The position numbers and the translations under genes are program-made. 64,000 nt of DNA, from assembly GCA_025356075.1 (NCBI GenBank), contig JANXUT010000055.1, forward strand, positions 124,001 through 188,000. The letters run 5' to 3'. The notes under the pieces were generated by a model that worked only from the letters and a program-made list of their open reading frames with translations, was not told the origin of the DNA and did not search any database. Each line of letters starts with the position of its first letter. Position 1 is the stretch's first letter. This document shows positions 1-8,582 of the stretch, one piece after another. The DNA comes from Pseudomonadota bacterium (GTDB lineage: Bacteria; Pseudomonadota; Gammaproteobacteria; Steroidobacterales; Steroidobacteraceae).

Positions 1-141
1 GAGATTGACGCCGTAGCCGAAGATGATCAGCAGCAGGAACGGCAGCACGAAGGCGATGACGACGCTCGAGGGGTCGCGGATAATCTGGTAGCTTTCCTTC
101 CTGCTGAGCGCGACCAGGCGACGGAGCGAGAGGGCGGCCAT
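1..141 (-). CDS. ybhS: ABC-2 type permease, YbhS-like (N-terminus only)
   Basis: The first 47 codons of an inner-membrane ABC-2 permease read leftward off the window edge. After a short basic N-terminus comes [12 protein letters not shown] and then the first membrane helix, ending in FGYGVNL. This pattern is typical of E. coli YbhS/YhhJ-type permeases. The ATG sits about 5 bases after the ybhF stop codon, so it is the next gene of the same operon. A second permease (YbhR) would be expected further left, outside the window. The family forms the membrane channel of a drug-exporting ABC transporter together with YbhF and the adaptor YbhG. The gene is incomplete only because the window ends. Confidence 0.85.
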   Translation of the reverse strand, partial: MAALSLRRLVALSRKESYQIIRDPSSVVIAFVLPFLLLIIFGYGVNL

Positions 142-146
142 CGCGG

Positions 147-1898
147 TCACGCTGCCGCCACGCGACGTGGCGGATGGCGCTCGATGAGCGCAATGAACGT
201 GTCCTCGAGGCTCGGGTCGGGGAGGGCGGTGGTCGCCGCCGCCCGCTTCAACTCATCCGGCGCGCCGACGGCGATGAGCTCGCCCTGGTAGACGACGCCG
301 ATCCGGTCGCAGTACTCGGCCTCGTCCATGAAGTGCGTTGTCACCATCACGGTCACGCCCTTCTGCACGACGCCGTTGATGTGCGTCCAGAATTCGCGGC
401 GGGTCACCGGGTCGACGCCTGAAGTCGGCTCATCCAGGAACAGCACGCTCGGGTCGTGCATGAGCGCGCAGGCGAGCGCGAGCCGCTGCTTGAAGCCGAG
501 CGAAAGCGCGTCGGGAGTGACGTTGAGATGCGGCGCGAAGCCGAACGTCTCGACCATCTCGCGGATCTTCGCGGCGGCGCGGTCGCCGCCCAGGCCGTAG
601 ATACCCGAGAAGAAGCGCAGGTTCTGCGCGACGGTGAGGTTTCCGTACAGCGAGAACTTCTGCGCCATGTAGCCGAGGCACTGGCGCGCGCGGCTCGCAT
701 CCCGGCGCAGGTCGATGCCCATCACGCGGGCTCGCCCGCGCGTCGGGACGAGGAGCCCGCACAGCATCTTGAAGGTGGTCGACTTGCCGGCGCCGTTGGG
801 ACCCAAGAGCCCGAAGATCTCGCCTTGCGGAACCTTGAAGGTGATGCCGTCGGTCGCGAGGAACTCGCCGAAGGCCTTCGTCAGCCCGTCCGCCTCGATG
901 ACGGCGTCCGTGATCGCGGCATCGACCGTCACCGGGGGCATCAGGCGCGCGAGTTCTGAGTCGCCGCCGGGTCCGCCGCCCAGGATGTCGATAAACGCAT
1001 CCTCGAGGCGCGGCGCCACGTTCTCAAGGCGTGCGCCGTTGCCGGCTTCGAGCGCACCGAGGGGGGGCGGCGCGTCCGCGGCCCTGAGCACGAGGCGCAC
1101 GCGGCTACCCTGGATGACGCCGTCGATCACCTCGCGTGCACGCAGCGCGCGAGTCAGCACGGCGCGGCGGTTGCCCGCGATCCCGCTCACCTGCACGCTG
1201 CGCCCGGTCATCCGCGCGGCGAGTGCAGTCGGGTCGCCGGCGTAGGCCAGCTTGCCGGCGTTGAGCAGCAGGATGTGCCGGCAGCGCTCGGCCTCGTCCA
1301 GATACGAGGTGCTCCACACGATCGTGAGGCCCTCCGTCGCGAGCGCCGTCACCATCCGCCAGAGTTCGCGCCGCGAGATGGGGTCGACGCCGACGGATGG
1401 CTCATCGAGCAGCAATATCTGCGGCTGGCCGAGCAGCACGCAGGCGAGCCCGAGCTTTTGCTTCATGCCGCCGGACAACTGCCCGGCGGGACGGCCGGTG
1501 AAGGGCGCGAGGCTCGTGAACTCGAGGAGCCGGGCAAAGTCAGCCTCGCGTTCGGAGCCGACCACGCCGCGCAGGTCCGCATAGAGGTCGAGGTTCTCCT
1601 GGACGGTCAGGTCCTCGTAGAGCCCGAACTTCTGCGGCATGTAGCCGAGCAGGGCGCGGAGCTCAGCCGTGTCCTTGAGGGGATCGAGTCCGGCGACCGT
1701 GATCCGCCCGACGGTCGGTTTGAGTAGGCCGGCCATGAGGCGCAGCAGCGTCGTCTTGCCCGCGCCGTCGGGGCCGACGAGCCCGACCACCTCTCCGGCG
1801 GGCAGCTCCGCGTTGAAATCATCGAGTGCCGGGGCCGCCGGCCCGCGGAAGCGGTGCGTGAGGCTCTCGACGACGACGGCGGGGAGCGTCGGGTTCAT
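147..1898 (-). CDS. ybhF: Double-ATPase subunit of multidrug ABC exporter (YbhF)
   Basis: 583 residues holding two fused ABC ATPase domains, the length and layout of E. coli YbhF. Domain 1 has Walker A GPDGAGKT (about residues 42-49), signature LSGGM (141-145) and Walker B ILLLDEP (161-167). Domain 2 has Walker A GPNGAGKS (366-373), a degenerate signature LSLGF (465-469) and Walker B VLFLDEP (485-491). The H-loop histidine is present in domain 2 (TTHFMDEAE) but is Ser in domain 1 (STSYLDEAE), suggesting unequal ATP sites. The ATG overlaps the ybhG stop by four bases (ATGA), implying translational coupling. It powers export through the YbhS/YbhR permeases. Confidence 0.92.
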   Translation of the reverse strand: MNPTLPAVVVESLTHRFRGPAAPALDDFNAELPAGEVVGLVGPDGAGKTTLLRLMAGLLKPTVGRITVAGLDPLKDTAELRALLGYMPQKFGLYEDLTVQENLDLYADLRGVVGSEREADFARLLEFTSLAPFTGRPAGQLSGGMKQKLGLACVLLGQPQILLLDEPSVGVDPISRRELWRMVTALATEGLTIVWSTSYLDEAERCRHILLLNAGKLAYAGDPTALAARMTGRSVQVSGIAGNRRAVLTRALRAREVIDGVIQGSRVRLVLRAADAPPPLGALEAGNGARLENVAPRLEDAFIDILGGGPGGDSELARLMPPVTVDAAITDAVIEADGLTKAFGEFLATDGITFKVPQGEIFGLLGPNGAGKSTTFKMLCGLLVPTRGRARVMGIDLRRDASRARQCLGYMAQKFSLYGNLTVAQNLRFFSGIYGLGGDRAAAKIREMVETFGFAPHLNVTPDALSLGFKQRLALACALMHDPSVLFLDEPTSGVDPVTRREFWTHINGVVQKGVTVMVTTHFMDEAEYCDRIGVVYQGELIAVGAPDELKRAAATTALPDPSLEDTFIALIERHPPRRVAAA

Positions 1899-2884
1899 TC
1901 AGCCGTGACCGTCACGGGCATGCCTTGCCGGAGCGACTCGTCCGCATCCGAGACGACCACCCGCGCCCGGTAGACGAGCGCGGTCCGAAGGTCGGGCGTC
2001 TCCACGTTCTTGGGCGTGAATTCCGCGGTCGGCGAGACGAAGCCGATTTGCCCGTGGTAAGGCCGGTCGGGGCGGGCGTCCGAGTAGAGGAGCACGGCCT
2101 TGCCCGGGTTGAAGCGACCGAGATCGGGCTCAGAGACGTAGATCCGTGCCCAGACGGGCTTCACGAGCGACAGCGTGAACACCGGCGTCCCCGCCGCGAG
2201 GATGGCGCCCGACTCCGCGGCGCGCGTCAGCACGACGCCGTCAGCGGGGGCGAGGAGCACCGCATCCGCGAGCCGCTGCTCGGCGGCGGCGAGCTGGGCC
2301 AGCGCCCGCGCGTGGTTGGCCTCACCCTCAACGATCTCCTGGTGACGATAGCCGCGCTGCAATTCCTCCAACGCCCTGGTCGCTGCGGCCAATCGCGCCC
2401 GCGCCTGGTCCCGCGCCGCGAACGCATCGTCGTAGGTGCGCTGCGCGATCGCGCCGGTCCCCTTCAGTTTCTCCTGGCGGGCAAGCAGCTGCTCCGCGTT
2501 CGCCGCCGCCGCGCGGCGTTCATCGAGGGTTGCCCGCGCCTGCTCGACGTCCTCCGACCGAAACCCGGACTTCAAGAGTTCGAGCCGCGCGCCGAGCGCG
2601 CCGGCGCTGGCGCGCGCCTCGTCACGATCGATCTCCGTGGGCTTAGTATCGAGGCGCGCGAGCTCCTGTCCCTCGCGCACCCGATCGCCCTCGTCGACCG
2701 AGAGCTTCGCGACCCGGCCCGCGACGCGAAAGCCGAGCGTGACCTCGCGGATGTCGATGTTGCCGTAGAGCGGCGTCGCCCTCCCCGCGCGATTGTGCCG
2801 GTACACGCCGATCCCGACGGCGAGGCACACCGCCAGCACGGCGATGATCAGGGCGATGCGCTTCTGCGACGACGACATTTCCAT
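1895..2884 (-). CDS. ybhG: HlyD-family membrane fusion protein of YbhGFSR exporter
   Basis: A 329-residue periplasmic adaptor with one N-terminal membrane anchor (about residues 8-24). It is followed by LYGNIDIREV and a biotinyl-lipoyl half, a long coiled-coil hairpin, then the second lipoyl half and beta-barrel with GQIGFVSPTAEFTPKNVET. These are hallmark strings of E. coli YbhG (332 residues). I chose the start MEMSSS at 2884 because the longer in-frame extension is low-complexity and lies inside the TetR gene. The ATG shares one base with the cecR stop (TGATG), and the stop overlaps the ybhF start. It links the inner-membrane ABC pump to an outer-membrane channel, probably TolC. Confidence 0.92.
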   Translation of the reverse strand: MEMSSSQKRIALIIAVLAVCLAVGIGVYRHNRAGRATPLYGNIDIREVTLGFRVAGRVAKLSVDEGDRVREGQELARLDTKPTEIDRDEARASAGALGARLELLKSGFRSEDVEQARATLDERRAAAANAEQLLARQEKLKGTGAIAQRTYDDAFAARDQARARLAAATRALEELQRGYRHQEIVEGEANHARALAQLAAAEQRLADAVLLAPADGVVLTRAAESGAILAAGTPVFTLSLVKPVWARIYVSEPDLGRFNPGKAVLLYSDARPDRPYHGQIGFVSPTAEFTPKNVETPDLRTALVYRARVVVSDADESLRQGMPVTVTAE

Positions 2885-3522
2885 CACTTGGCTCCTGGCG
2901 AAAGTCCCTGCAGCGCCCAGTCGAGCCGCTGCACGATCCGATCGTGGTCGCGCGCGACGCGGCTTAAGCTCGCGGACAACGCCTTGCCGAACAAAGGTGG
3001 GCCCTGCCACGCGCTCGAGAGGAGCCGTGGCAGGCCGACGGATGAAACGATGAACATGAGGATCTGCAGCGGATGCTCGCGCACGAGCGTTCCATCCGCT
3101 TGCGCCGCGCGGATCAGCTTGATCAGCAGCCGCGGATGACGCGCGGCGATGGACGCAAGGAACCGCCGGGCCGGCGGCTCGCCCGCAGTCGCCGCCATGA
3201 AGAGTCGTGCGACGAACACGTCCTGCTCCACGCCGAAATCGATGAGCTGCAGGATCGCGCGACGCAAGCGCTCGAGCGGCGGCGAACGCCCGTCGACGGC
3301 GAGCGTGACGCGCGAGAAGACCGGCGCGTACCACGCCTCGATGAGCTCCGTCACGAATGCGTCCCGCGTCTTGTAGTGGTAGACGAACGTGCCGAGGTTC
3401 GCGCCGGCCTCGGCGGCCGCGCGGCGCACGGTCAGCGCTGAAAATCCATCCGCTACGACGATCGAGCGCCCCGCGGCCAGGAGCGATTCGCGAGCGGAGA
3501 TTCGTGCCGGGCGGGCAGCCAT
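2884..3522 (-). CDS. cecR: TetR-family repressor of the drug exporter (CecR-like)
   Basis: A 212-residue TetR/AcrR regulator. The N-terminal HTH (about residues 10-55) includes the typical stretch FSALTVRRAAAEAGANLGTFVYHY, interrupted here only for length. The C-terminal ligand domain is alpha-helical. Its place as first gene of the ybhGFS operon, with one-base stop/start overlap to ybhG, matches E. coli cecR (ybiH), which controls ybhGFSR. A perfect inverted repeat lies 10 bases upstream of its ATG, so it probably represses its own operon until a drug binds. The ligand is not evident from sequence. Confidence 0.85.
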   Translation of the reverse strand: MAARPARISARESLLAAGRSIVVADGFSALTVRRAAAEAGANLGTFVYHYKTRDAFVTELIEAWYAPVFSRVTLAVDGRSPPLERLRRAILQLIDFGVEQDVFVARLFMAATAGEPPARRFLASIAARHPRLLIKLIRAAQADGTLVREHPLQILMFIVSSVGLPRLLSSAWQGPPLFGKALSASLSRVARDHDRIVQRLDWALQGLSPGAK

Positions 3523-3532
3523 GACCGGAGCA

Positions 3533-3552
3533 GTTTATACGTCCGTATAAAC
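3533..3552. promoter_or_regulatory. Palindromic operator upstream of cecR operon
   Basis: GTTTATACGTCCGTATAAAC is a perfect inverted repeat of two 9-base arms separated by TC. It lies just upstream of the TetR-family gene and is much more A/T-rich than its surroundings. Size and position fit a TetR-family dimer binding site overlapping the cecR-ybhGFS promoter. It also lies about 95 bases upstream of virB2, so an effect on the divergent T4SS operon cannot be excluded. Binding by CecR is inferred. Confidence 0.75.
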
Positions 3553-3646
3553 AGGTGCAATCCCGTTACTGGACGATCAGCTCGATTTCGCGACTCACGT
3601 TGGGGTGACGCCGCGGCGGATGCTCAGCGCCCACCACGGAGGGCAG

Positions 3647-3937
3647 ATGATGAACCGACTGGGCCTAGTTCGAATCGTGCTCGGAGCCGTACTGATCTCG
3701 TTCGCGACAGCCTCGCTGGCGCAAACGAGCCCGTTCTCGACCGGCGCGACGGCATTCCAGGCGAACTTTCTGACGATCCTTACGCCGGTTGCCGTCATCT
3801 GCGTGATGGCGCTCGGCGTGGCCGCCTGGTTCAACCGCATCAGCTGGAGCTGGGCGGCCGGAGGTGCGCTCGGGATCCTGCTGGTGTTCGGCGCGCCGCA
3901 GGTCGTGTCGTGGGTACGTGGACTGGCGGGCGTCTGA
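3647..3937 (+). CDS. virB2: VirB2/TrbC-type major pilin of T4SS
   Basis: A 96-residue pilin precursor that opens the type IV secretion operon. A signal peptide (MNRLGLVRIVL to about SLAQ) is followed by two long hydrophobic helices (FLTILTPVAVICVMALGVAAW and WAAGGALGILLVFG) separated by a short basic loop. This is the VirB2/TrbC architecture. I chose the ATG at 3647 because GGAGGG lies a few bases upstream. The longer in-frame extension to 3605 would bury the signal peptide. The stop overlaps the virB3 ATG (TGATG). Mature subunits polymerise into the extracellular pilus. Confidence 0.85.
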   Translation: MMNRLGLVRIVLGAVLISFATASLAQTSPFSTGATAFQANFLTILTPVAVICVMALGVAAWFNRISWSWAAGGALGILLVFGAPQVVSWVRGLAGV

Positions 3938-4326
3938 TGGGTGGCGGGACTGAACCCACGGGCGTGATCGCCGATGCGCTCTTCCTCGGCGTAACGAGGC
4001 CCGCGCTCGCGCTCGGCGTGCCGTACGCGGCACTCCTCGTGAACAGCCTCGTGACGCTCGAGCTCTTCCTGACGACCCGCAACCTGCTGTGCCTGCTGAT
4101 TTGCCTGCCGATGCACGGCTTCGCGTGGTTGGCGTGCCTCGCGGAGCCCCGGTTCTTCGAGCTGCTGGCGGTGTGGGTGCAGGTTCGGGCCCGTGGCGGG
4201 TACCGCGGCCGCCGCGCGTGGCGCGCGCGCAGCTACGGCTGCCTGCGTTCGGCCGACGCGCGTGCGCCCGGGGCACTCGTGCCGGTCGTAGAAAGCGGGG
4301 AGGCAGGCCCGTGCACCCGGCAGTAA
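3937..4326 (+). CDS. virB3: VirB3 inner-membrane T4SS protein
   Basis: A 129-residue protein with a short N-terminus containing LFLGVTRPALALGVPYAA, the typical VirB3 entry into the membrane. Two hydrophobic segments follow (about residues 24-45 and 50-68) and then a basic cytosolic tail. The tail is longer than in many VirB3 proteins. The ATG shares a base with the virB2 stop and the 3' end overlaps the virB4 GTG by 16 bases. VirB3 works with the VirB4 ATPase at the inner-membrane complex during pilus assembly. Identification rests on the motif, size and gene order. Confidence 0.83.
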   Translation: MGGGTEPTGVIADALFLGVTRPALALGVPYAALLVNSLVTLELFLTTRNLLCLLICLPMHGFAWLACLAEPRFFELLAVWVQVRARGGYRGRRAWRARSYGCLRSADARAPGALVPVVESGEAGPCTRQ

Positions 4327-6764
4327 CGGTCAGCGGCGGTGCCGCCGCCGCGCAGCAGATTCCCTACCGCGCGCACGTGACCGACAGCGTCGTGAAGACG
4401 GCGGCCGGCGACTACCTGCGCTCGTGGCGTGTGTGCGGGCTCAGCTTCGAGTGCGCCGACGACCGGGACATCAACGCGACCCACGAGCGGCTGAATACCT
4501 GGCTTCGCAACCTCGCGAGCCCGGAAGTTGCGCTCTGGACGCACGTCGTTCGGCGCCGCGAGTACCTGGCCCCGGTGCAGGCAGCGGCGACCGGCTTCGC
4601 GCGGCGACTGGCGGGGCGATATTCCAGTCGGCTCGCCGCAGAAACGCTGTGGGTCAACGAACTATACGTGACGCTCATCTACAGGCCGCTCGCGGCACGA
4701 TCCGCGGCGGGCACCTACTCGTTCGTCAAATCGCGCGACAAGCACGCCGATGCGCTCGAACGCGCGGAGTGCCTCACGGCGATCCAGAAGCTGGCGAGCC
4801 AGGTGGAGGCCTCGCTCGCCGCCTATGAGCCGATCGCACTCGGTTGCTACTTTCATGGCGCTCAGCGCTATTCGAGGCTGCTCGAATTCCTCGGTCTGCT
4901 CGTCAACGGCGAGTGGCAGCGAATGCCATTGCCACGCGCCCCGCTCGAGGACGTGCTCGCGACCACCCGCCTGCTGTTTGGGTGGGAGACGATCGAATAC
5001 CGGCTGCCGACGACCACGCGGTTCGGAGCCTGTCTTGGGATCAAGGAGTATCCGACGCCGACGACGCCAGGAATCCTGAACCGGCTGCTGACCGCGCCAT
5101 TCCCGTTCGTCCTCACCCAGAGTTTCGCGTTCCTGGCGAAGTCAACTGCCATGGGTCTCCTGTCACGGCAATGGCATCGACTGCGGAACGCCGCCGACCC
5201 CGCCGTCTCGCAGGCCGACGCGCTCAAGATCGCGCTCGACCGGCTGGCGAGCAACGAGTTTGCGATGGGCGATCATCACCTGACATTGCAGGTCATGACG
5301 GAACCCGTCGTGTCCGACCCCGAACTCACGTCGGTGGCGCTGCGAACGCTCGAGCGATCGCTTGCACTGGCGCGAACACTGCTGAGCGAGTCTGGCATGG
5401 TGGTGGCGCGCGAGGACATGGCGCTTGAGGCGGCGTTCTGGGCGCAACTGCCGGCCCAATTCAGCGCCCGCCCGCGCCGCGCCCCGATCACCAGCCGGAA
5501 CTTCGCCGGGCTCGCGCCGCTGCACAATTTTCCGCTCGGGCGTGCCGCGAACAACCACTGGGGCGAAGCGCTCGCGGTGTTCAAGACGAGTGCCGGGTCG
5601 CCGTATCACTTCTCGCTGCACGCAAGCGATCCGCGCGACCCCGAGGGAGGTAGCCGCCGCGATACGGGCCATACTTTCATCTGCGGACCCACCGGTTCGG
5701 GCAAGACGGTGTTCCTGGGGTTCTGCGTCGCGCTGCTATTGAAGCACGGCGCGACCCAGGTGATCTTCGACAAGGATCGCGGGCTCGAGATCCTGGTACG
5801 GGCGCTTGGCGGTGAATACCTCAGCTTCCGTCGCGGTGCGCCGACTGGCTGCAATCCCCTGCAGCTGCCGGCGACGCCGACCAACCGCGCGTTCTTGCGG
5901 CGCTGGCTGCTGCTCCTCATCGAACGGCCTTCGCGGATGCTCTCCGTGCGGGAGGAGGCCGAGGTTGATCAGGCTCTCGCCGGCGTCCTCGCGCTCGCGC
6001 CCGGGTTGCGCCGGCTGTCGCGCGTGCTCGAGTTCCTCGACCCGACCGATCTCGACGGGCCGTACGCCCGCCTGTCGCGCTGGTGCACGCGCGGCGAAGG
6101 CGAGTTGGCCACGGTCTTCGACACGGCGGACGATCGGGTCGCGCCTCTCCTCGCGAGCGCCACCGTTATCGGCTTCGACATGACCGACGTCATCGATGAC
6201 GCGGCGATTCGCCGGCCGCTCACTCTGTACCTGTTCCATTTGCTCGAGGCGCTGCTCGATGGCCGCCGGCTGGTCGCGTGGCTCGATGAATTCGCAAAGC
6301 TCATCGGCGACCCGGCGTTTCGGGACCTCGCGAGCGACGGCACGAAGACGTGGCGCAAGCGGAACGGCGTCATGGCATTCGCGACCCAGAGCCCGAACGA
6401 TGTGCTCGCGAGCCCGCTCGCCCGTACCTTAATCGAGCAAACACCCACCAAGGTGTTCTTCCCGAACGCCGACGCGCACCGGCGGGACTACGTTGACGGC
6501 TTCGGGCTGACTGACCGCGAGTTCGAACTGGTGCGCACGGAGCTGACGCCGGGCTCGCGACGCTTCCTCATCAAGCAGGGTCGTGAAAGCGTCGTCGCCG
6601 AGCTCGACCTCAAGGGTTTCGACCAGGAGCTCAAGGTCATCTCCGGTCGCTCCGCCACGGTTCTCGAAGTCGAGCAGTTGATCGCGCGACTCGGACCCGC
6701 GCCGACCGCGTGGCTGCCCTCGTTCATTGGTGAGTACCCAAACGATCCTAAGGAGGCTCAATGA
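4311..6764 (+). CDS. virB4: VirB4 ATPase of T4SS
   Basis: An 817-residue CagE/TrbE/VirB4-family ATPase energising pilus biogenesis and substrate transfer. Walker A GPTGSGKT is near residues 459-466 and Walker B LVAWLDEFAKL near 654-664, with Asp659 and Glu660. The C-terminal RecA-like half has the FATQSPNDVL arginine/glutamine-finger region. The in-frame ORF extends upstream to 4089, but that part is frame-shifted virB3. I take the GTG at 4311, which follows a GGGAGG ribosome site and gives the usual family length. The stop overlaps the virB5 ATG (ATGA). Confidence 0.92.
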   Translation: MHPAVTVSGGAAAAQQIPYRAHVTDSVVKTAAGDYLRSWRVCGLSFECADDRDINATHERLNTWLRNLASPEVALWTHVVRRREYLAPVQAAATGFARRLAGRYSSRLAAETLWVNELYVTLIYRPLAARSAAGTYSFVKSRDKHADALERAECLTAIQKLASQVEASLAAYEPIALGCYFHGAQRYSRLLEFLGLLVNGEWQRMPLPRAPLEDVLATTRLLFGWETIEYRLPTTTRFGACLGIKEYPTPTTPGILNRLLTAPFPFVLTQSFAFLAKSTAMGLLSRQWHRLRNAADPAVSQADALKIALDRLASNEFAMGDHHLTLQVMTEPVVSDPELTSVALRTLERSLALARTLLSESGMVVAREDMALEAAFWAQLPAQFSARPRRAPITSRNFAGLAPLHNFPLGRAANNHWGEALAVFKTSAGSPYHFSLHASDPRDPEGGSRRDTGHTFICGPTGSGKTVFLGFCVALLLKHGATQVIFDKDRGLEILVRALGGEYLSFRRGAPTGCNPLQLPATPTNRAFLRRWLLLLIERPSRMLSVREEAEVDQALAGVLALAPGLRRLSRVLEFLDPTDLDGPYARLSRWCTRGEGELATVFDTADDRVAPLLASATVIGFDMTDVIDDAAIRRPLTLYLFHLLEALLDGRRLVAWLDEFAKLIGDPAFRDLASDGTKTWRKRNGVMAFATQSPNDVLASPLARTLIEQTPTKVFFPNADAHRRDYVDGFGLTDREFELVRTELTPGSRRFLIKQGRESVVAELDLKGFDQELKVISGRSATVLEVEQLIARLGPAPTAWLPSFIGEYPNDPKEAQ

Positions 6765-7498
6765 AGACCAAGACCTGCATCATTCGGGCGATCGCCGCAG
6801 CGACGATCTGCGCCCTCGGACTGGCAGCAGCACCCGCACAAGCGATCATCCCGGTAACGGACGTCGCCGCGATCCAGGTGTTGCTCCAGCAAATAAGCGC
6901 ATGGTCCGAACAGCTGCGCAGCATGCGCTCGCAGCTGTCGCAGCTGCAGCAGACCTACACGTCGATGACGGGACTTCGCGGCATGGAGCAAGTGCTGCCA
7001 CTCTCGGACGCAGCCCGGAACTACCTGCCGCCCAGCTGGAACGCGCTGGCGGCGAGCATGTCGGGAGCGGCGGGTGCCTATCCGCAACTCGCCGCGGCAA
7101 TTCGCGCCCAGGCGACCGCCAACGCCGTGCTGACTCCCGCGGACCTCGCGCGGTTCTCGAGCTCGCTCCAGCGACTTCTCACGAGTGCGCGCCAGGGCGT
7201 CGCCGGCAACCAGGCCGTCACCCGGCTTGCCTACGCCCACTCCAGCGACCGCTTCGCCTCGCTCGCCACGCTCATCGAGCGGATCGGCGCGACACCGGAT
7301 GCGAAGGCGATCGCCGAGCTGCAGGGCCGCATCGGCGCGGAGCAGGCAATGCTGACCAACGATGGCATCAAGTTGGCGGCGCTCGCACAAAGCGCTAGCG
7401 CCGAGGCCGCCGCCCGCGAGCTCGCGGTCCGCGAGCAGGTCATCGCCAACCACGGCTCCTTTGGCAGCCGCTTCCAGCCGTCCCCGCCGGCGCCGTGA
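6761..7498 (+). CDS. virB5: VirB5-type minor pilin / adhesin
   Basis: A 245-residue secreted protein. It has a cleavable signal peptide (about residues 1-29, ending PAQA) and a mature region of amphipathic helices rich in Gln, Ala and Leu (for example LLQQISAWSEQLRSM), as in VirB5/TrbJ proteins. A strong AAGGAGG site lies just upstream and the ATG overlaps the virB4 stop by four bases. In known systems VirB5 caps the pilus tip and contacts the partner cell. The family is weakly conserved, so the call leans on gene order and helical composition. Confidence 0.82.
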   Translation: MKTKTCIIRAIAAATICALGLAAAPAQAIIPVTDVAAIQVLLQQISAWSEQLRSMRSQLSQLQQTYTSMTGLRGMEQVLPLSDAARNYLPPSWNALAASMSGAAGAYPQLAAAIRAQATANAVLTPADLARFSSSLQRLLTSARQGVAGNQAVTRLAYAHSSDRFASLATLIERIGATPDAKAIAELQGRIGAEQAMLTNDGIKLAALAQSASAEAAARELAVREQVIANHGSFGSRFQPSPPAP

Positions 7499-8448
7499 TG
7501 CTGTTCCAAACCTTCTGGACGTGGCTGACGGCGCGCCTATCGGCGTACGTGAGCGTGCACGTCGCCGCGACGGCCGCGGCGATCGAACCCGCGGCCGTTA
7601 CTCTCGGCGTGATCTACGTGATGCTGTGGGGTTACCTGCACCTGCGCGGGCAGGTCGATGAGCCGATCATGACGGCTGCGGTCCGGCTGCTGACGCTCGT
7701 CGTCGTGTTTGGGGTCGGCCTCAGGCTGTGGCTCTACCACAGCCTGATCGTCGATACGTTCTTCACCGCCCCCGCGCAGCTCGCCGCCCAGCTGGTGGGG
7801 GCGGCGGACCCGGTCACGCTCATCGACACGATCTGGGATCGCGGTGGCGCGGCGGCAGGGATGCTCTGGGACAAGGGAGGCGTCCTCTCCGGCGACGTCG
7901 GATTCTACTTCGCGGCGATCGCGATCTACGCGCTGGTAGGCGTCGTGTGCGTCTACACGATGTTCCTCATATCGCTGTCGCGGATCGCGCTCGCAGTACT
8001 GCTGGCGGTTGGCCCCATATTCATCGTGTTGACGCTGTTTGACTCGACGCGCCGGTACTTCGACGCGTGGCTCCAGGAACTCGCGAACTACGCGCTCGTC
8101 ACCGTCCTGACGGTCATGGTCACGGCGCTCATGCTCGACTTCGTCGAGGCCTATGCGGCCCAGACTGCGGCGCGCGGGGACGGGATTCTCACGGTCGATG
8201 CGCTCAACCTATTGCTAGTTTGCGCACTCGTCGCATTGGTACTCCAGCAGGTGATGCCGATCGCGGCGCGCCTCGCGGGCGGCGGAACGTTGTCGACCCT
8301 GGGCGCGTTCGCAGCGTCCGGCCAGGGCCTGCGCGGCGCCGCGCGCGCCGTCGCCATGACAGCCGCGAGCGCTACGGAGTCGACGGAAACATTCGCGCCG
8401 GCCGCGTGGCGCGGCACTCCCAGCCACGCATCCGGAGAATATCCATGA
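7498..8448 (+). CDS. virB6: VirB6/TrbL polytopic inner-membrane protein
   Basis: A 316-residue polytopic membrane protein with about five or six hydrophobic segments and a central loop containing IDTIWDRGGAAAGMLWDKGG. The conserved VirB6/TrbL core is LALLAVGPIF-like (here AVLLAVGPIFIVLTLFDSTRRYFDAW). The ATG at 7498 overlaps the virB5 stop (TGATG). A GTG one codon earlier is also possible. VirB6 helps form the inner-membrane channel. The last about 35 residues are Ala/Thr-rich and overlap the VirB7 start by four bases. Confidence 0.88.
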   Translation: MLFQTFWTWLTARLSAYVSVHVAATAAAIEPAAVTLGVIYVMLWGYLHLRGQVDEPIMTAAVRLLTLVVVFGVGLRLWLYHSLIVDTFFTAPAQLAAQLVGAADPVTLIDTIWDRGGAAAGMLWDKGGVLSGDVGFYFAAIAIYALVGVVCVYTMFLISLSRIALAVLLAVGPIFIVLTLFDSTRRYFDAWLQELANYALVTVLTVMVTALMLDFVEAYAAQTAARGDGILTVDALNLLLVCALVALVLQQVMPIAARLAGGGTLSTLGAFAASGQGLRGAARAVAMTAASATESTETFAPAAWRGTPSHASGEYP

Positions 8449-8582
8449 AGTCGTTGTTACGCGCTCTCTGCGTGGCGCTCCTTGCCCTGAGCACAGCCTG
8501 TGCGTCGCATCGACGCCTGCCCGAATGCCGGGGTCCGTTCACTCCAGTCAACGCCGTCGCCGAGGTGGGGAGCCGTGAATAA
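8445..8582 (+). CDS. virB7: VirB7-like small lipoprotein
   Basis: A 45-residue protein starting at the ATG that overlaps the virB6 stop (ATGA). It has a lipoprotein signal peptide with lipobox LSTAC (Cys at about residue 20), followed by a short mature peptide with ECRGPFTPVN. The motif with Pro-Val-Asn and a second Cys resembles VirB7 proteins, which anchor the core complex in the outer membrane and pair with VirB9. Its position between virB6 and virB8 is the expected one. Its 3' end overlaps the virB8 GTG by 8 bases. It is easily missed because a longer unrelated reading frame runs through it. Confidence 0.82.
   Translation: MKSLLRALCVALLALSTACASHRRLPECRGPFTPVNAVAEVGSRE

Noticed and set aside
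1925-3139. 404-residue plus-strand ORF
   Set aside because: Arg/Glu-rich shadow of the ybhG/cecR genes with no family motif; a high-G+C antisense artefact.
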